A stretch of DNA of 64,000 bases from Mycobacterium sp. URHD0025 (GCF_000426065.1 NZ_AUEQ01000001.1:434001-498000); one strand, 5' to 3'. Positions 36,701 through 46,211 are shown, numbered from the stretch's first letter. The notes: generated by a model not told the origin, from the sequence alone. Numbers and translations: made by a program.

Positions 36701-39700
36701 GGGCAGTCCACCTGGCTCCTCATCGGTGCCGACTCTCCGGCGGCCCGTCCGCTGGTCGATGCGCTCACCGCCCGCGGGCAGCACCATCGATTCGTCGCGT
36801 TGCCGGCGTCCGACGCCGAAGAGCAGAAGCTCGCCGACACCCTGCGCGCCGCGGCTGCCGACGACCCGTCACTTCGCATCGTGCACATCGCTGCGCTGGA
36901 AGCGGACCCGAATTCCGCGACCACCACGTCGATGCGGTCACTGCTGCGGATGCAACACCAGATCCTCGGCGGGACACGGCGGCTCTTCCGAGCCGCGACC
37001 ACAGCTGAATTGCGCAGGCCCATCTGGCTGGTGACCCATGGCGCACAACGGGTCACCGATGCGGACAGCGTGGCGCCGGATCAAAGCGTCCTGTGGGGAT
37101 TCGGCCGCGCGGCAGCGCTGGAGGTCCCACAGGTTTGGGGCGGGCTGGCAGACCTCGCCGAAGGCACCGCGGACGAATGGTCCCGGTTCATCGACCGGAT
37201 CGTGACGGCGCCGGAATCCGCGAGCAGAGAAGACCAGATCGCACTGCGCGACCAGTCGGTCTACGTTCCGAGGCTGGTTCGACGGGCTGACGCGCCCAGC
37301 GGTGCACAGCTGCAACTGCGCGATGACGCAACCTATCTCGTGACCGGCGGCCTCGGCTCGATCGGGCTGGAGATTGCCGGTTACCTGGCGGCGAACGGCG
37401 CCAAACATCTGGTGCTGACCAGCCGTCGCGCGCCCAGCGATGGCGTACAACAACGCATCGACGCCCTGGCCGCACAACACGGCTGCGACATCAGGGCCGT
37501 GACGGCAGATGTCGCCGACGCCCACGGCGTCGCACGGCTGTTGGCGGCAGTACAGGCCGAACTGCCGCCGCTGGGCGGCATCGTCCATGCGGCGGGCGAG
37601 ATCGGCACCACTCCGCTGAGCAACCTCGACGACGCCGAGATCGACCGCGTATTCGCCGGCAAGGTTTGGGGCGCTTGGCATCTGAGCGAAGCAGCTGCCG
37701 ACCTCAAGCTCGACTTCTTCATCAGCACCTCGTCCATCGCCTCGGTATGGGGTGGCTTCGGCCAAACCGCCTACAGCGCGGCGAACGCCTTCCTCGACGG
37801 TATGGCGTGGCGCCTGCGTGAGCAGGGTGTCTCCGGTGCGAGCGTCAACTTCGGCCCCTGGTCCGCAGGCATGGCGGATGCGGAGTCCCGGGCCCGGCTC
37901 GACCAACGCGGCGTCCGGACGCTGTCCCCCGCCGATGCGCTCGCGGGTCTGGCCGACGCCGTGGCGTCGTCCGCGGCAGCCGGGCCGGCCCAAGGAATCG
38001 TCGCCCGGATCGACTGGTCCCGGTTCCTGCCGCTGTACCAGCAGGCAGGCCGGCGGGGCTACCTGGCCGAGTTGGAGAGCGAGCTGCCGGCGCACCTCAC
38101 GGACGTGTCCTCACCGGCCACGGCCTCCGGCAAGACCGAGCTGGTCGACCAGTTGACGAATGCCCCTGTCCAGCAACGCAAGAGGCTGCTGACCGACTAC
38201 CTGCGCAACGCTGTCGCGGAGGTGACGCGGGTGGACGCCGCGGAGATCCGCGAGGATGCCGGATTCTTCGATCTCGGCATGGACTCGCTGATGGCCGTGG
38301 AACTGCGCCGCCGCATGGAGCAGGGCGTGGGCAAGGAGATCCCGGTCACCCTGGTGATGGACCATCCGCGACTGTCCGACGCGGCCGACTACCTGCTGGG
38401 CGAGGTGCTCGGCCTCAGTGAGCAGAAGTCCGGTCCGGCGCCGGCATCAGTGGCGGCGGCACGCACCGACGAGCCGATCGCCGTCGTCGCGGTGTCATGC
38501 CGGTTCCCCGGTGCCCCGAACCCCGAGGCTTTCTGGGAGGTGCTGTCCGGCGGCGTCGATGCCATCCGGGAAGTCCCCGAGGATCGATTCGACATCGACG
38601 AGTACTTCGACGCGGATCCGGATGCTCCCGGCAAGACCTACACGCGGTTCGGCGGATTCCTCGACGGCATCGACGGATTCGACCCCGAGTTCTTCGGGAT
38701 CTCCCCGCGCGAGGCGGTTTGGATCGAGCCGCAGCAGCGGCTCATGCTCGAAACGGTGTGGGAAGGCCTCGAAAGGGCCGGCCACTCGCCCGAGGCCCTG
38801 CGCGGCAGCCGAACCGGCGTGTTCGTGGGGGTGGCGGCCAACGAGTACGCGCACCTGCTGTCGTCGGAACCGATCGAGAAGATCGAACCTCACTTCATCA
38901 CCGGCAATGCGCTCAACGCGATCTCCGGCCGCGTCGCCTTCGCGCTCGGATTCGAGGGACCGGCGGTGGCGATCGACACCGCATGCAGCTCGGCGTTGGT
39001 GGCAGTCCATCAGGCCTGCCAGGCCCTGCACTCCGGCGATTGCGACATGGCTTTGGCCGGCGGTGTGAATGTCCTGCTGAGTCCGGTGACAGTGGTCGCC
39101 GCATCCCGCGCCAGGATGCTGTCGCCCGTCGGACGATGCAAGACCTTCGACGAATCCGCCGACGGCTACGTCCGCAGTGAGGGCTGCGGAATTCTCGTCC
39201 TCAAGCGGCTGAGCGACGCACAGCGCGACGGCGACAACATCTGCGCGGTCATCCCCGCCAGCGCCGTCAACCAGGACGGTGCATCCAGCGGGCTGACCGT
39301 GCCCAATGGTGGTGCCCAGCAACGTCTTATCGGCACGGTGTTGAGCCGGGCCGGCCTCAACGGCGGAGACGTGGACTACCTGGAGGCGCACGGAACCGGT
39401 ACCCCACTGGGTGATCCCATCGAGGTACAGGCCGCCGCCGCTGCCTACGGTGTCTCACGTGACGCCGACCGGCCGCTGCTGATGGGTTCGGTGAAGACCA
39501 ACATCGGCCACACCGAGTCGGCCTCCGGCGCGGCCGGCCTGATCAAGGTCGTGTTGTCGCTGCAGCACGAGACCCTGCCGCAGAGCCTGCATTTCGAGAA
39601 TCCGTCACCGCACATCCCGTGGGACTCCCTGCCCGTGCGGGTCGTGGACAAGGCGATCCCGTGGCTGGCCGACGGCAGGCCCCGGCGGGCCGGCGTGAGT

Positions 39701-42700
39701 TCCTTCGGATTCACCGGTACGAACGCACACGTTCTCGTCGAGGAGGCGCCGCCACAGCCTGTCTCCGCCGAGGAAGATCTCGCGAACGGTGCCTTGACGG
39801 AATCCACTGCGGAAACTCGGCCGGAACAGGTTGAGGTGCTGACACTGTCCGCACGGTCACCGGAAGCACTGGCGGCCTTGGCGCAGCGCTACGAGGCCTG
39901 GCTGGGCACGCACCCCGATGTCGACCTCGCCGACCTGTGCCTCACCGCGGGCATGGGCCGTTCACACTTCGAACACCGTGCAGCCCTCGTGGTTGATTCG
40001 GTGGCCGATGCCCGTGCCGGCCTGGCCGAACTGGCCGAGAACCGCCTGCGACACGGCGTCACCCGTGGCGAGCGTCCGCACCACCCGATGACGGCGTGGC
40101 TGTTCACCGGGCAGGGCAGCCAGTACGCCGGCATGGCGCGTGAGTTGTTCGACACCGAACCGGTTTTCGCCGAAACGGTCACCCGTTGCGCGGACGCGGT
40201 GAAGGACATGCTGGCGCAACCGTTGCTCGAGGTGTTGTTCGCCGACAATCGCGAAACCGGCGGCAAGGCGGGAGAAACGTTGCGGCACACCTCATTTGCC
40301 CAGCCCGCGATCTTCGCAGTCGAGATGGGCCTGGCGCGCCTGTGGCAGTCGTGGGGCATCGAGCCCGACGTGGTGCTCGGTCACAGCGTCGGCCAGTACG
40401 CCGCGGCATGCGTGGCCGGGGTGTTCAGCCTCGAGGACGGCGCCCGGCTGATGGCCGAGCGCGGGCGGCTGTTCGGCAGCCTGCCCGAAGGCGGGCGGAT
40501 GGTGGCGGTGTTCGCCGACCCCAAGCACGTCGAGCAGATCGCCGGCCAGTTCCCGCGGGTCTCGGTGGGCGCCTACAACGGACCCAACACCGTGCTCTCA
40601 GGTCCGGGCGAGGATCTCGAGCAGATCGTCGAGAAGTTCGGCGAAGAGGCGATCCGTTGCACCTGGCTGGAGACCAGCCACGCCTTCCACTCGGAACTGC
40701 TGGACCCGGTACTCGACGAATTCGAGTCCTACGCAGCGCAGTTCCAATTCGCGCGGCCGACACTGCCGCTGGTCTGCAACCGCACCGGCGCCGTGCTCAC
40801 CGCCCAGACGCCGCTCGACGCACAGTACTGGCGCAAGCATTCCCGCCAGCCGGTGCAGTTCTCCGAGAGTGTGCGCACCGTGGCCGCGCTGGGCTGCTCG
40901 ATTCTGATGGAGATCGGCCCGCAGCCGGTCCTGACCGGTGCCGCGGTGCAGGTCTGGCCGGAACACCTGGCGGCGCCACGAGCCATCGTCTCGATGCGCA
41001 AGGGCGTCAGCGATCGTCGTCAGATCGCCGACGCGCTGGCCGCCGCCTACGTCGGCGGTCACGGACCCGATTTCACCGCACTGCATCGCGGGCTCCACCG
41101 CAGGCTCGAGTTGCCGACATACCCGTTCCAACGACGTCGCTTCTGGCCCAAGGGGACCGGGATCACCACCGATGTCAACGGGCCCGTGGGATCAGGAATC
41201 CTCGGCAGCGGTAAGGACCTCGCCTCCGGCGATTCGGTCTACACCAGCCGGTTGTCGGTCAAATCGCAGCCATGGCTCTCCGATCACGTCATCTACGGCA
41301 CCGTGGTCGTCCCCGGCGCCACCTATGCGGCGATGGCGCTGGCCGCGGTCGGAACTCCGGCCCACGCCAAGGACGTCTTCTTCTACGAGCCCATCATCTT
41401 GCCCGAGAAGAGTTCTCGCGAGGTGCAGCTCTCGTTGCATCCGCTCGACGAGGGCGGCGGATGGAAGTTCCAGGTGCACAGCCGTCCCTACGGGGACCGG
41501 ACCTCCGACTGGTCGCTGAATGCCGAAGGCACCGTGGTGTCCGGAGTCCCCGATGTCGACAGCGAGCAGGCCACCGAGCAGTCCGATCCGGTCGACGAGG
41601 CGATCGAGCGCCTGGAACGCATGCGTCCGCAGGAGTTGTTCGAGACGTTCGCCGACCTGGAACTGGCATGGGGCCCGACGTGGTCCGGATCTCTGAAGTC
41701 GTTGTGGCTCGGCGAAGGTGAGGCGATCGGCGACATCCTGGTCGGCGAAGAACTCGCCGAACAACTGGGAACCGAGCCGATGCACCCGGTGCTGATGGAC
41801 CTGTGCACGGGCGTCGCCTTCCCTGCGTTCCCGGCCCTCCTCGCGGCCGAGCAGGGCGTCAACGACCTGTTCCTGCCGCTGCGGTACGGGCAGGTGACGT
41901 TGAAGGAGAAGATGCCCCGGCGGTTCTACTGCCGTGCTCGGTGGCATGAGAGTGCCCTGGACAGCGAAACGCAGGTCTTCGATCTCGACTACCTCGATCG
42001 GGATGGCCATTACCTGGGCGGGGTTCGGGAGTTCACGGTCAAGCGCGCGCCCCGCGAGGCGTTGCTCCGTGGCCTCGGTGGTGACGCCACCCGGCTGCTG
42101 TACACGCTCGGCTGGCACGAGGTCCCGGTGCCGTCCATCGACGACGCGGCGGCCTCCGAAAGCCCAACCGGTACTTGGCTGATCGCTGGTTTCGACGAGT
42201 TGGCCGCCAAGGTTCCGGGCTGCATCCCGTTCGATCGCAACACCGACCCCGAACTCCTCGGGCAGGTACTGGCACAGGCCTTCGAGCGCGGTCTGCCGTT
42301 CTCCGGTGTCGTCTGGCGCGCTACCGCGCCGGGCCCACAGGAGTCGAGCGCTGACAGTCAGGCGCGACTCGAGAGCGAGATCGCCAACCTGCTCAGTGCG
42401 GTGCACACCGTGCAGGGCGGTGGCGTGAAGCTTCCGAACGGCCTTCTGATCGTCACCGAGCACGCCGTCGCCACCGAATCGGGTGAGCCGGTCGATCCGG
42501 TCCAGGCCGCGCTGTGGGGATTCGGACGCACCACGATCAACGAGGAGCCGGCGCTGCGCGCCAAACTCGTCGATTGCGACGGATCGCCCGAGGCCGTGCA
42601 GGCATTGGCCAACCTGTTGGTGACGCCGGTTGAAGAGCCGGAAATCGCGGTGCGGCAAGGCAAGCTACTGGCTTCGCGGTTGTTGCCGTGGGCACGTAGC

Positions 42701-44935
42701 GGGCATCTCACGGTGCCGCGCGGGAGCGATTACGTCCTGGCCCCCACCGAACGCGGCGCGATCGACAACCTGCGGATCACCGAGAAGGAGGTGCCGGCAC
42801 CAGACGAGGGCTATGTACAGGTCCGGGTCGAGGCCGCCGGCCTCAACTTCCGGGACGTCCTCAACGTGCTGGGGCTCTACCCGGGTGATCCCGGACCGAT
42901 TGGTGGCGACTTCGCCGGTGTCGTCACGCAATTGGGTGAGGGCGTCACCGGCGTCAAGGTGGGCCAGCGGGTCTACGGCTCCATGCAGGGCGCTTTCGGC
43001 AGCCGGTTCAACGTGCCGGAACAGTTCCTGGCACCGATTCCCGACGGGATCAGCGCGGTCGAGGCCGCCACGATTCCCGCTGCGGCGCTGACCGTCCGGC
43101 TCGCGTTCGACTGGGCGCAACTCAAGCCCGGCGACCGGGTGCTCGTCCACGCCGCCAGTGGTGGAGTGGGATTGGCCGCCATCCAGATGGCGCAGCAATG
43201 CGGCGCCGAGGTCTACGCGACGGCGAGCACGTTCAAACGAGCAACGCTGCGCAAGCTCGGCGTCAAGTATGTGTACGACTCGCGGACAACCGATTTCGCC
43301 GATCAGATCCTCGCGGACACCGGCGGCGCGGGTGTGGATGTCGTACTCAACTCGCTGACCAGCGAAGGGTTCGTCGAAGCGACCGTGCGGGCCACCGCCA
43401 AGAACGGCCGCTTCGCCGAGATCGCCAAGCGCGACATCTGGACCGCGGAGCAGATGGCCGAGGCCCGACCCGACATCGCCTACGAGATCGTGGCGCTGGA
43501 CACGGTGATGTTCACTGAGCCCGAGCGCATCCGGACCTTGCTCACGGAGATATCGGAAGGGTTGGCCGCAGGTGTCTACTCCTCGCACGAGCGCTCGAGC
43601 GAGCGCTCGTCGGTAGCCGTCGACTCCTCGCGCGAGCGCTCGTCGGTAGCCGAGTGGAGGCCCTTACCCGCCGAGATCTACCCGCTGACCGAGGCCAGGA
43701 CGGCGTTCCGACGCATGCAGCAGGCCAGGCATATCGGCAAGATCGTGTGCCAGATGCCGAGTCCGCTGCAGCCGAAGACCGATCGGAGCTACCTGATCAC
43801 CGGCGGGCTCGGTGCGATCGGTCTGCACACCGCGTCGTATCTGGCGCAGCTGGGTGCCGGGGACATCGTCCTGACCAGCCGCCGCACGCCCGACGCGGAT
43901 GCGCAACGGCTGATCGACGAGATCACCGAGCGCTACAAGACCCGCATCCACGTATTCACCGCCGATGTCGGTGAGGAATCCGAGGTGTCCCAGCTGCTGA
44001 ACCGGATCCGCGCGGAATTGCCACCGCTTGCCGGTGTCGCACATCTGGCGGGCGTGCTCGATGACGCGCTGCTCGGTCAGCAGAGCGTCGAGCGTTTCCG
44101 GACGACGTTGGCCCCCAAGGCCTTCGGTGCCGACTACCTGGACCGGCTGACTAAGAACGACGAGCTGGACTTCTTCATCGTCTCCTCCTCGGTGTCGAGC
44201 CTGTTCGGTTCACCCGGTCAGGCCAACTACGCGACGGCCAATGCGCTGCTCGACGGTCTGATCGCGCAGCGGCGGGCGCAGGGCCTGCCTGCCACGGGTA
44301 TCAACTTCGGTCCCTGGGGACAGGGCGGCATGGCGTCCTCGGAGGCCGCGACCGCGAATATCAGTGCACAGGGCCTGATTCCGCTGGATCCCTCGGCAGC
44401 ACTCTCCGCGCTTGCCGAGGTGGTCGCCAACGGCACCGGCCAGGCCACCGTCATCAAGGCGAACTGGCAGCGGGCCGCGAAGGTGCTGGGCAGCCAGCGG
44501 CCACCGATCCTCGATCTGGTGTTGCCGAGTGCCGTCGGTGAGGTCGTCGGTGACAGCGAGGTCCTCAAGCAGCTGCTCGAGATCCCGGTGCCACAGCGTG
44601 CCGGATTCGTGACGGAGTTCCTGCAGAAGGAGGTGCAGAACTTCCTGCGCCTGGCCTCTCCGCCCGCAGCGACCAGCCGCTTCCTGGATCTCGGCACGGA
44701 CTCGCTGATGGCGATCGAGCTCCGCAACCGGCTGCACAGTCAGTTCGGCGGCAAGTTCACGCTCAACGCGACGGCGGTCTTCGACTACCCGACCATCGGC
44801 GGACTCGCCGAGTATCTGGTGGGTCAGTTGCCCGACGCGGAATCGCCGGCATCCCCTCAGGCGCCGGCGGAATCGCCGGAGGCGTCACAGCAGGAGGCCG
44901 AGGAGCCACTCGCTGCGGAGGCGGCAGCGGACTAA
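33773..44935 (+). CDS. pks: Two-module type I polyketide synthase of trehalose polyphleate synthesis
   Basis: A 3,720-residue PKS. Module 1: KS (about 12-430; Cys184, His319, His359), AT (540-850; GHSVG Ser636), KR (1180-1370; TGGLGSIG), ACP (Ser1505). Module 2: KS (1566-1990; Cys1738, His1873, His1913), AT (2107-2410; Ser2205), DH (2470-2760; HVIYGTVVVP with His2505 and Asp2676), ER (2990-3310), KR (3337-3530), ACP (Ser3644). Both ATs carry HAFH, the malonyl-CoA signature. There is no thioesterase. It fits the TPP Pks, which makes long phleic acids by alternating the two modules. A 26-residue repeat insertion splits the ER. Strong AAGGAGG site; downstream of a shared promoter with papA3. Confidence 0.95.
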   Translation: MGTAEHPIESTPRFAIVGYAARFPGAQDTDAFWDVLRDGRDAVSEIPADRWDVDEFFDPDPGVPGKVVTRRAGFVDDVTGFDAPFFGLSTREVRLMDPQHRLLLETAWRAVEHSGTAPTALADTNTGVFVGLATHDYLGMASDELTYPEIEAYMAIGTSNAAAAGRISYRLGLQGPSVAVDTACSSSLVAIHQACQALTLGECDLALAGGANVLLTPATMITFSSAHMLAPDGRCKTFDAAADGYVRGEGCGVIVIKRLEDALRDGDRIRAVIRGSAINQDGASGGLTVPNGVAQQRVISAALKRAGVKPSEVDYLEAHGTGTSLGDPIEAQAAGAVLGAGRDADRPLLIGSAKTNIGHLEAAAGIAGVIKVILSLEHETLPKHLHFENPSPHIPWDRLAVEVVKESTPWARNAQPRIAGISSFGFAGTNAHVILEEAPLPQTEPDVTPDAAKFSVLPLSARTPTALVQLADQYRGWLTAHPEATLADVCLTAGVGRAHLEHRAALVVNSREAAIELLGALADDRPAPGLVRGESHDTPKTAWLFTGQGSQYPGMARELFDAEPVFADTVKRCAAAVADVLEKPLLDVIFDLDSPDAEETLRQTSYAQPALFAVEMGLAHLWQSWGFEPDVVLGHSVGQYSAACVAGVFSLEDGAQLMAERGRLFGSLPAGGRMVAVFAPAERVENLTDEYPSLSVAAYNGANTVLSGPAEDLEKAIARLTADNVRCDWLETSHAFHSALLEPILDEFEAYAQRFTFNPPQRILIDNRTGTALGRSVKLDGAYWRRHARQPVEFAKSVATLADLNCKLLLEIGPRPVLTAAALSAWPDPATAPRVITSLRRNASDQRQITEAVADAYVLGHLPEFGAFRQTHARKLDLPTYPFEHRQYWYSDNREEPNQQQHVAARTQTVRLLEDGRIDELAGLLGGSGDDPHTLQLLTKLAAQHNQQRTSHSIADDRYEIRWQKSPTPLSGAEAGGQSTWLLIGADSPAARPLVDALTARGQHHRFVALPASDAEEQKLADTLRAAAADDPSLRIVHIAALEADPNSATTTSMRSLLRMQHQILGGTRRLFRAATTAELRRPIWLVTHGAQRVTDADSVAPDQSVLWGFGRAAALEVPQVWGGLADLAEGTADEWSRFIDRIVTAPESASREDQIALRDQSVYVPRLVRRADAPSGAQLQLRDDATYLVTGGLGSIGLEIAGYLAANGAKHLVLTSRRAPSDGVQQRIDALAAQHGCDIRAVTADVADAHGVARLLAAVQAELPPLGGIVHAAGEIGTTPLSNLDDAEIDRVFAGKVWGAWHLSEAAADLKLDFFISTSSIASVWGGFGQTAYSAANAFLDGMAWRLREQGVSGASVNFGPWSAGMADAESRARLDQRGVRTLSPADALAGLADAVASSAAAGPAQGIVARIDWSRFLPLYQQAGRRGYLAELESELPAHLTDVSSPATASGKTELVDQLTNAPVQQRKRLLTDYLRNAVAEVTRVDAAEIREDAGFFDLGMDSLMAVELRRRMEQGVGKEIPVTLVMDHPRLSDAADYLLGEVLGLSEQKSGPAPASVAAARTDEPIAVVAVSCRFPGAPNPEAFWEVLSGGVDAIREVPEDRFDIDEYFDADPDAPGKTYTRFGGFLDGIDGFDPEFFGISPREAVWIEPQQRLMLETVWEGLERAGHSPEALRGSRTGVFVGVAANEYAHLLSSEPIEKIEPHFITGNALNAISGRVAFALGFEGPAVAIDTACSSALVAVHQACQALHSGDCDMALAGGVNVLLSPVTVVAASRARMLSPVGRCKTFDESADGYVRSEGCGILVLKRLSDAQRDGDNICAVIPASAVNQDGASSGLTVPNGGAQQRLIGTVLSRAGLNGGDVDYLEAHGTGTPLGDPIEVQAAAAAYGVSRDADRPLLMGSVKTNIGHTESASGAAGLIKVVLSLQHETLPQSLHFENPSPHIPWDSLPVRVVDKAIPWLADGRPRRAGVSSFGFTGTNAHVLVEEAPPQPVSAEEDLANGALTESTAETRPEQVEVLTLSARSPEALAALAQRYEAWLGTHPDVDLADLCLTAGMGRSHFEHRAALVVDSVADARAGLAELAENRLRHGVTRGERPHHPMTAWLFTGQGSQYAGMARELFDTEPVFAETVTRCADAVKDMLAQPLLEVLFADNRETGGKAGETLRHTSFAQPAIFAVEMGLARLWQSWGIEPDVVLGHSVGQYAAACVAGVFSLEDGARLMAERGRLFGSLPEGGRMVAVFADPKHVEQIAGQFPRVSVGAYNGPNTVLSGPGEDLEQIVEKFGEEAIRCTWLETSHAFHSELLDPVLDEFESYAAQFQFARPTLPLVCNRTGAVLTAQTPLDAQYWRKHSRQPVQFSESVRTVAALGCSILMEIGPQPVLTGAAVQVWPEHLAAPRAIVSMRKGVSDRRQIADALAAAYVGGHGPDFTALHRGLHRRLELPTYPFQRRRFWPKGTGITTDVNGPVGSGILGSGKDLASGDSVYTSRLSVKSQPWLSDHVIYGTVVVPGATYAAMALAAVGTPAHAKDVFFYEPIILPEKSSREVQLSLHPLDEGGGWKFQVHSRPYGDRTSDWSLNAEGTVVSGVPDVDSEQATEQSDPVDEAIERLERMRPQELFETFADLELAWGPTWSGSLKSLWLGEGEAIGDILVGEELAEQLGTEPMHPVLMDLCTGVAFPAFPALLAAEQGVNDLFLPLRYGQVTLKEKMPRRFYCRARWHESALDSETQVFDLDYLDRDGHYLGGVREFTVKRAPREALLRGLGGDATRLLYTLGWHEVPVPSIDDAAASESPTGTWLIAGFDELAAKVPGCIPFDRNTDPELLGQVLAQAFERGLPFSGVVWRATAPGPQESSADSQARLESEIANLLSAVHTVQGGGVKLPNGLLIVTEHAVATESGEPVDPVQAALWGFGRTTINEEPALRAKLVDCDGSPEAVQALANLLVTPVEEPEIAVRQGKLLASRLLPWARSGHLTVPRGSDYVLAPTERGAIDNLRITEKEVPAPDEGYVQVRVEAAGLNFRDVLNVLGLYPGDPGPIGGDFAGVVTQLGEGVTGVKVGQRVYGSMQGAFGSRFNVPEQFLAPIPDGISAVEAATIPAAALTVRLAFDWAQLKPGDRVLVHAASGGVGLAAIQMAQQCGAEVYATASTFKRATLRKLGVKYVYDSRTTDFADQILADTGGAGVDVVLNSLTSEGFVEATVRATAKNGRFAEIAKRDIWTAEQMAEARPDIAYEIVALDTVMFTEPERIRTLLTEISEGLAAGVYSSHERSSERSSVAVDSSRERSSVAEWRPLPAEIYPLTEARTAFRRMQQARHIGKIVCQMPSPLQPKTDRSYLITGGLGAIGLHTASYLAQLGAGDIVLTSRRTPDADAQRLIDEITERYKTRIHVFTADVGEESEVSQLLNRIRAELPPLAGVAHLAGVLDDALLGQQSVERFRTTLAPKAFGADYLDRLTKNDELDFFIVSSSVSSLFGSPGQANYATANALLDGLIAQRRAQGLPATGINFGPWGQGGMASSEAATANISAQGLIPLDPSAALSALAEVVANGTGQATVIKANWQRAAKVLGSQRPPILDLVLPSAVGEVVGDSEVLKQLLEIPVPQRAGFVTEFLQKEVQNFLRLASPPAATSRFLDLGTDSLMAIELRNRLHSQFGGKFTLNATAVFDYPTIGGLAEYLVGQLPDAESPASPQAPAESPEASQQEAEEPLAAEAAAD
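43577..43654 (+). repeat. 78-bp in-frame repeat insertion in the PKS enoylreductase
   Basis: Two related units, each with CTCCTCGC, the palindrome CGAGCGCTCG and TCGGTAGCCG, lie back to back; the first has an extra AGCGAGCGCTCG. They encode YSSHERSSERSS and then VAVDSSRERSSVAE (residues 3269-3294). Removing the 78 bp joins GLAAGV directly to WRPLPAEIYPL, the sequence expected for this ER, so it is an insertion. Confidence 0.88.
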
Positions 44936-44941
44936 CCTCCG

Positions 44942-44999
44942 CGAGCAGACGCAAACCTGCCCCAAATCGCTTGATTTGGGGCAGGTTTGCGTCTGCTCG
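44942..44999. terminator. Perfect 27-bp hairpin between pks and the convergent oxidoreductase
   Basis: Arms 44942-44968 and 44973-44999 are perfect complements around a GCTT loop; the outer ends read CGAGCAGACGCAAA and TTTGCGTCTGCTCG. It starts 7 bp after the PKS stop and lies between two converging genes, so it can end both transcripts. Confidence 0.85.
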
Positions 45000-45023
45000 G
45001 CAAGAGAAAGTGCGGGGGAGAAA

Positions 45024-46103
45024 CTAGACCCAGCGGGTCGCTTCGACCTCGGCGGGCAGCGGCGGATGCAACGGCACGTCGAGGCCGTCGTAGATGCCGG
45101 GTTTCTGGGTCGACAGCCAGTCGATCGCGCCGAGTAGACGGTTGGCTGCGGTGGTGTTGCCGCCGTCGGCGCGGGTCCCGCCCGGCACATCGGCACGCAC
45201 CACCATGCTCAGCTGCGGATCACCGTCGATGATCACGCGATGGTCGCCGACGCCCTCATCGGGTTGTGGCCATTCCGGCGCGCAGGCCGGGTCGATGCGG
45301 GTGATGTGCTCGATGATGATCCGCTCGACACCCTTCGCCCATCCGATGACCTGAAGCCGGAATGCCCCCTGGGTGCCGGCCTCGAACCGGCCCATGACGT
45401 TGTCCACGGTCTCGGTGAGCGGCAGCCGCTCGACCGTCTCGGTGATGTCGTCGATCTCCAGGCCGAGCCCGCGGCCGATCAGCCGCACGTTGCCGCCCCA
45501 CACCATGGTGGGGATGGACGGCCACAACATCATCGGTGTCTCGTCCATCGACCCGCCGAAACCACACCGCACCCGCACGGCCTCGGGCTGGTTGTAGGTG
45601 GAGTAGTCGAAGATCTCCTGGCACCGGATGGTGCGGATCCGGGTACACAGCCCGGCTGCGATCACCGCCAGCGCGTCATTGCCCCAGCCCGGATCCACGC
45701 CACTGACCAGAAGTGCAGAGTTGCCGGCCACCGCGGCTTCGGTCAGCCGGTCGACCCACTCGGTGGGAGCCGAGGCCGGGTCATAGAGCGAGTACAGCGA
45801 CGGCGTTACCACCTGTTTGCCCGCTCGCAGGCACCGCTCGATCTCGACGATGGCCTCCTCGGGGCGGATGTCGCCGGAGGACATGTAGGCAACCGCATCG
45901 CACCGCGCCAGGGCCGCGTCGACGTCCGTGGTGGCGGTGACGCCGGTCGGAGCGTCGAGCTTGGCGAACGTCGCAGCGTCACGACCAGCCTTGTCCTCGG
46001 ACGACGTGATGACTGCAGCCAGTTCGAGGCCCGGGAAAGCCGTGGCCGATCTGATGGCCGTCGCACCCATGTTCCCTGTACCCCACACCGCGATTCGAAG
46101 CAT
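45024..46103 (-). CDS. Rv0926c-like NAD(P)-binding oxidoreductase (dihydrodipicolinate reductase-like)
   Basis: A 359-residue protein with an N-terminal Rossmann fold (RIAVWGTGNMGATAIRSATAF, then AYMSSGDIRPEEAIVEIERC) and a C-terminal part like the DapB-related family (VSGVDPGWGNDALAVIAAG, RVRCGFGGSMDETPMMLWPS). A homologue of Rv0926c stands at this same place, between the TPP pks and fadE5, in M. smegmatis. Its reaction has not been assigned to a TPP step as far as I know. It is convergent with pks, with a large hairpin between them. Confidence 0.75.
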   Translation of the reverse strand: MLRIAVWGTGNMGATAIRSATAFPGLELAAVITSSEDKAGRDAATFAKLDAPTGVTATTDVDAALARCDAVAYMSSGDIRPEEAIVEIERCLRAGKQVVTPSLYSLYDPASAPTEWVDRLTEAAVAGNSALLVSGVDPGWGNDALAVIAAGLCTRIRTIRCQEIFDYSTYNQPEAVRVRCGFGGSMDETPMMLWPSIPTMVWGGNVRLIGRGLGLEIDDITETVERLPLTETVDNVMGRFEAGTQGAFRLQVIGWAKGVERIIIEHITRIDPACAPEWPQPDEGVGDHRVIIDGDPQLSMVVRADVPGGTRADGGNTTAANRLLGAIDWLSTQKPGIYDGLDVPLHPPLPAEVEATRWV

Positions 46104-46211
46104 CCGCTGACTCTAGTGGCGATATTCGTGAGCATCGTCACAATGCGGCAAAACAGCTGGTCAAATCCATTTCGAGGGGGAGGTACAGAGGTCGATCAAC
46201 CGCTGGGTTGG

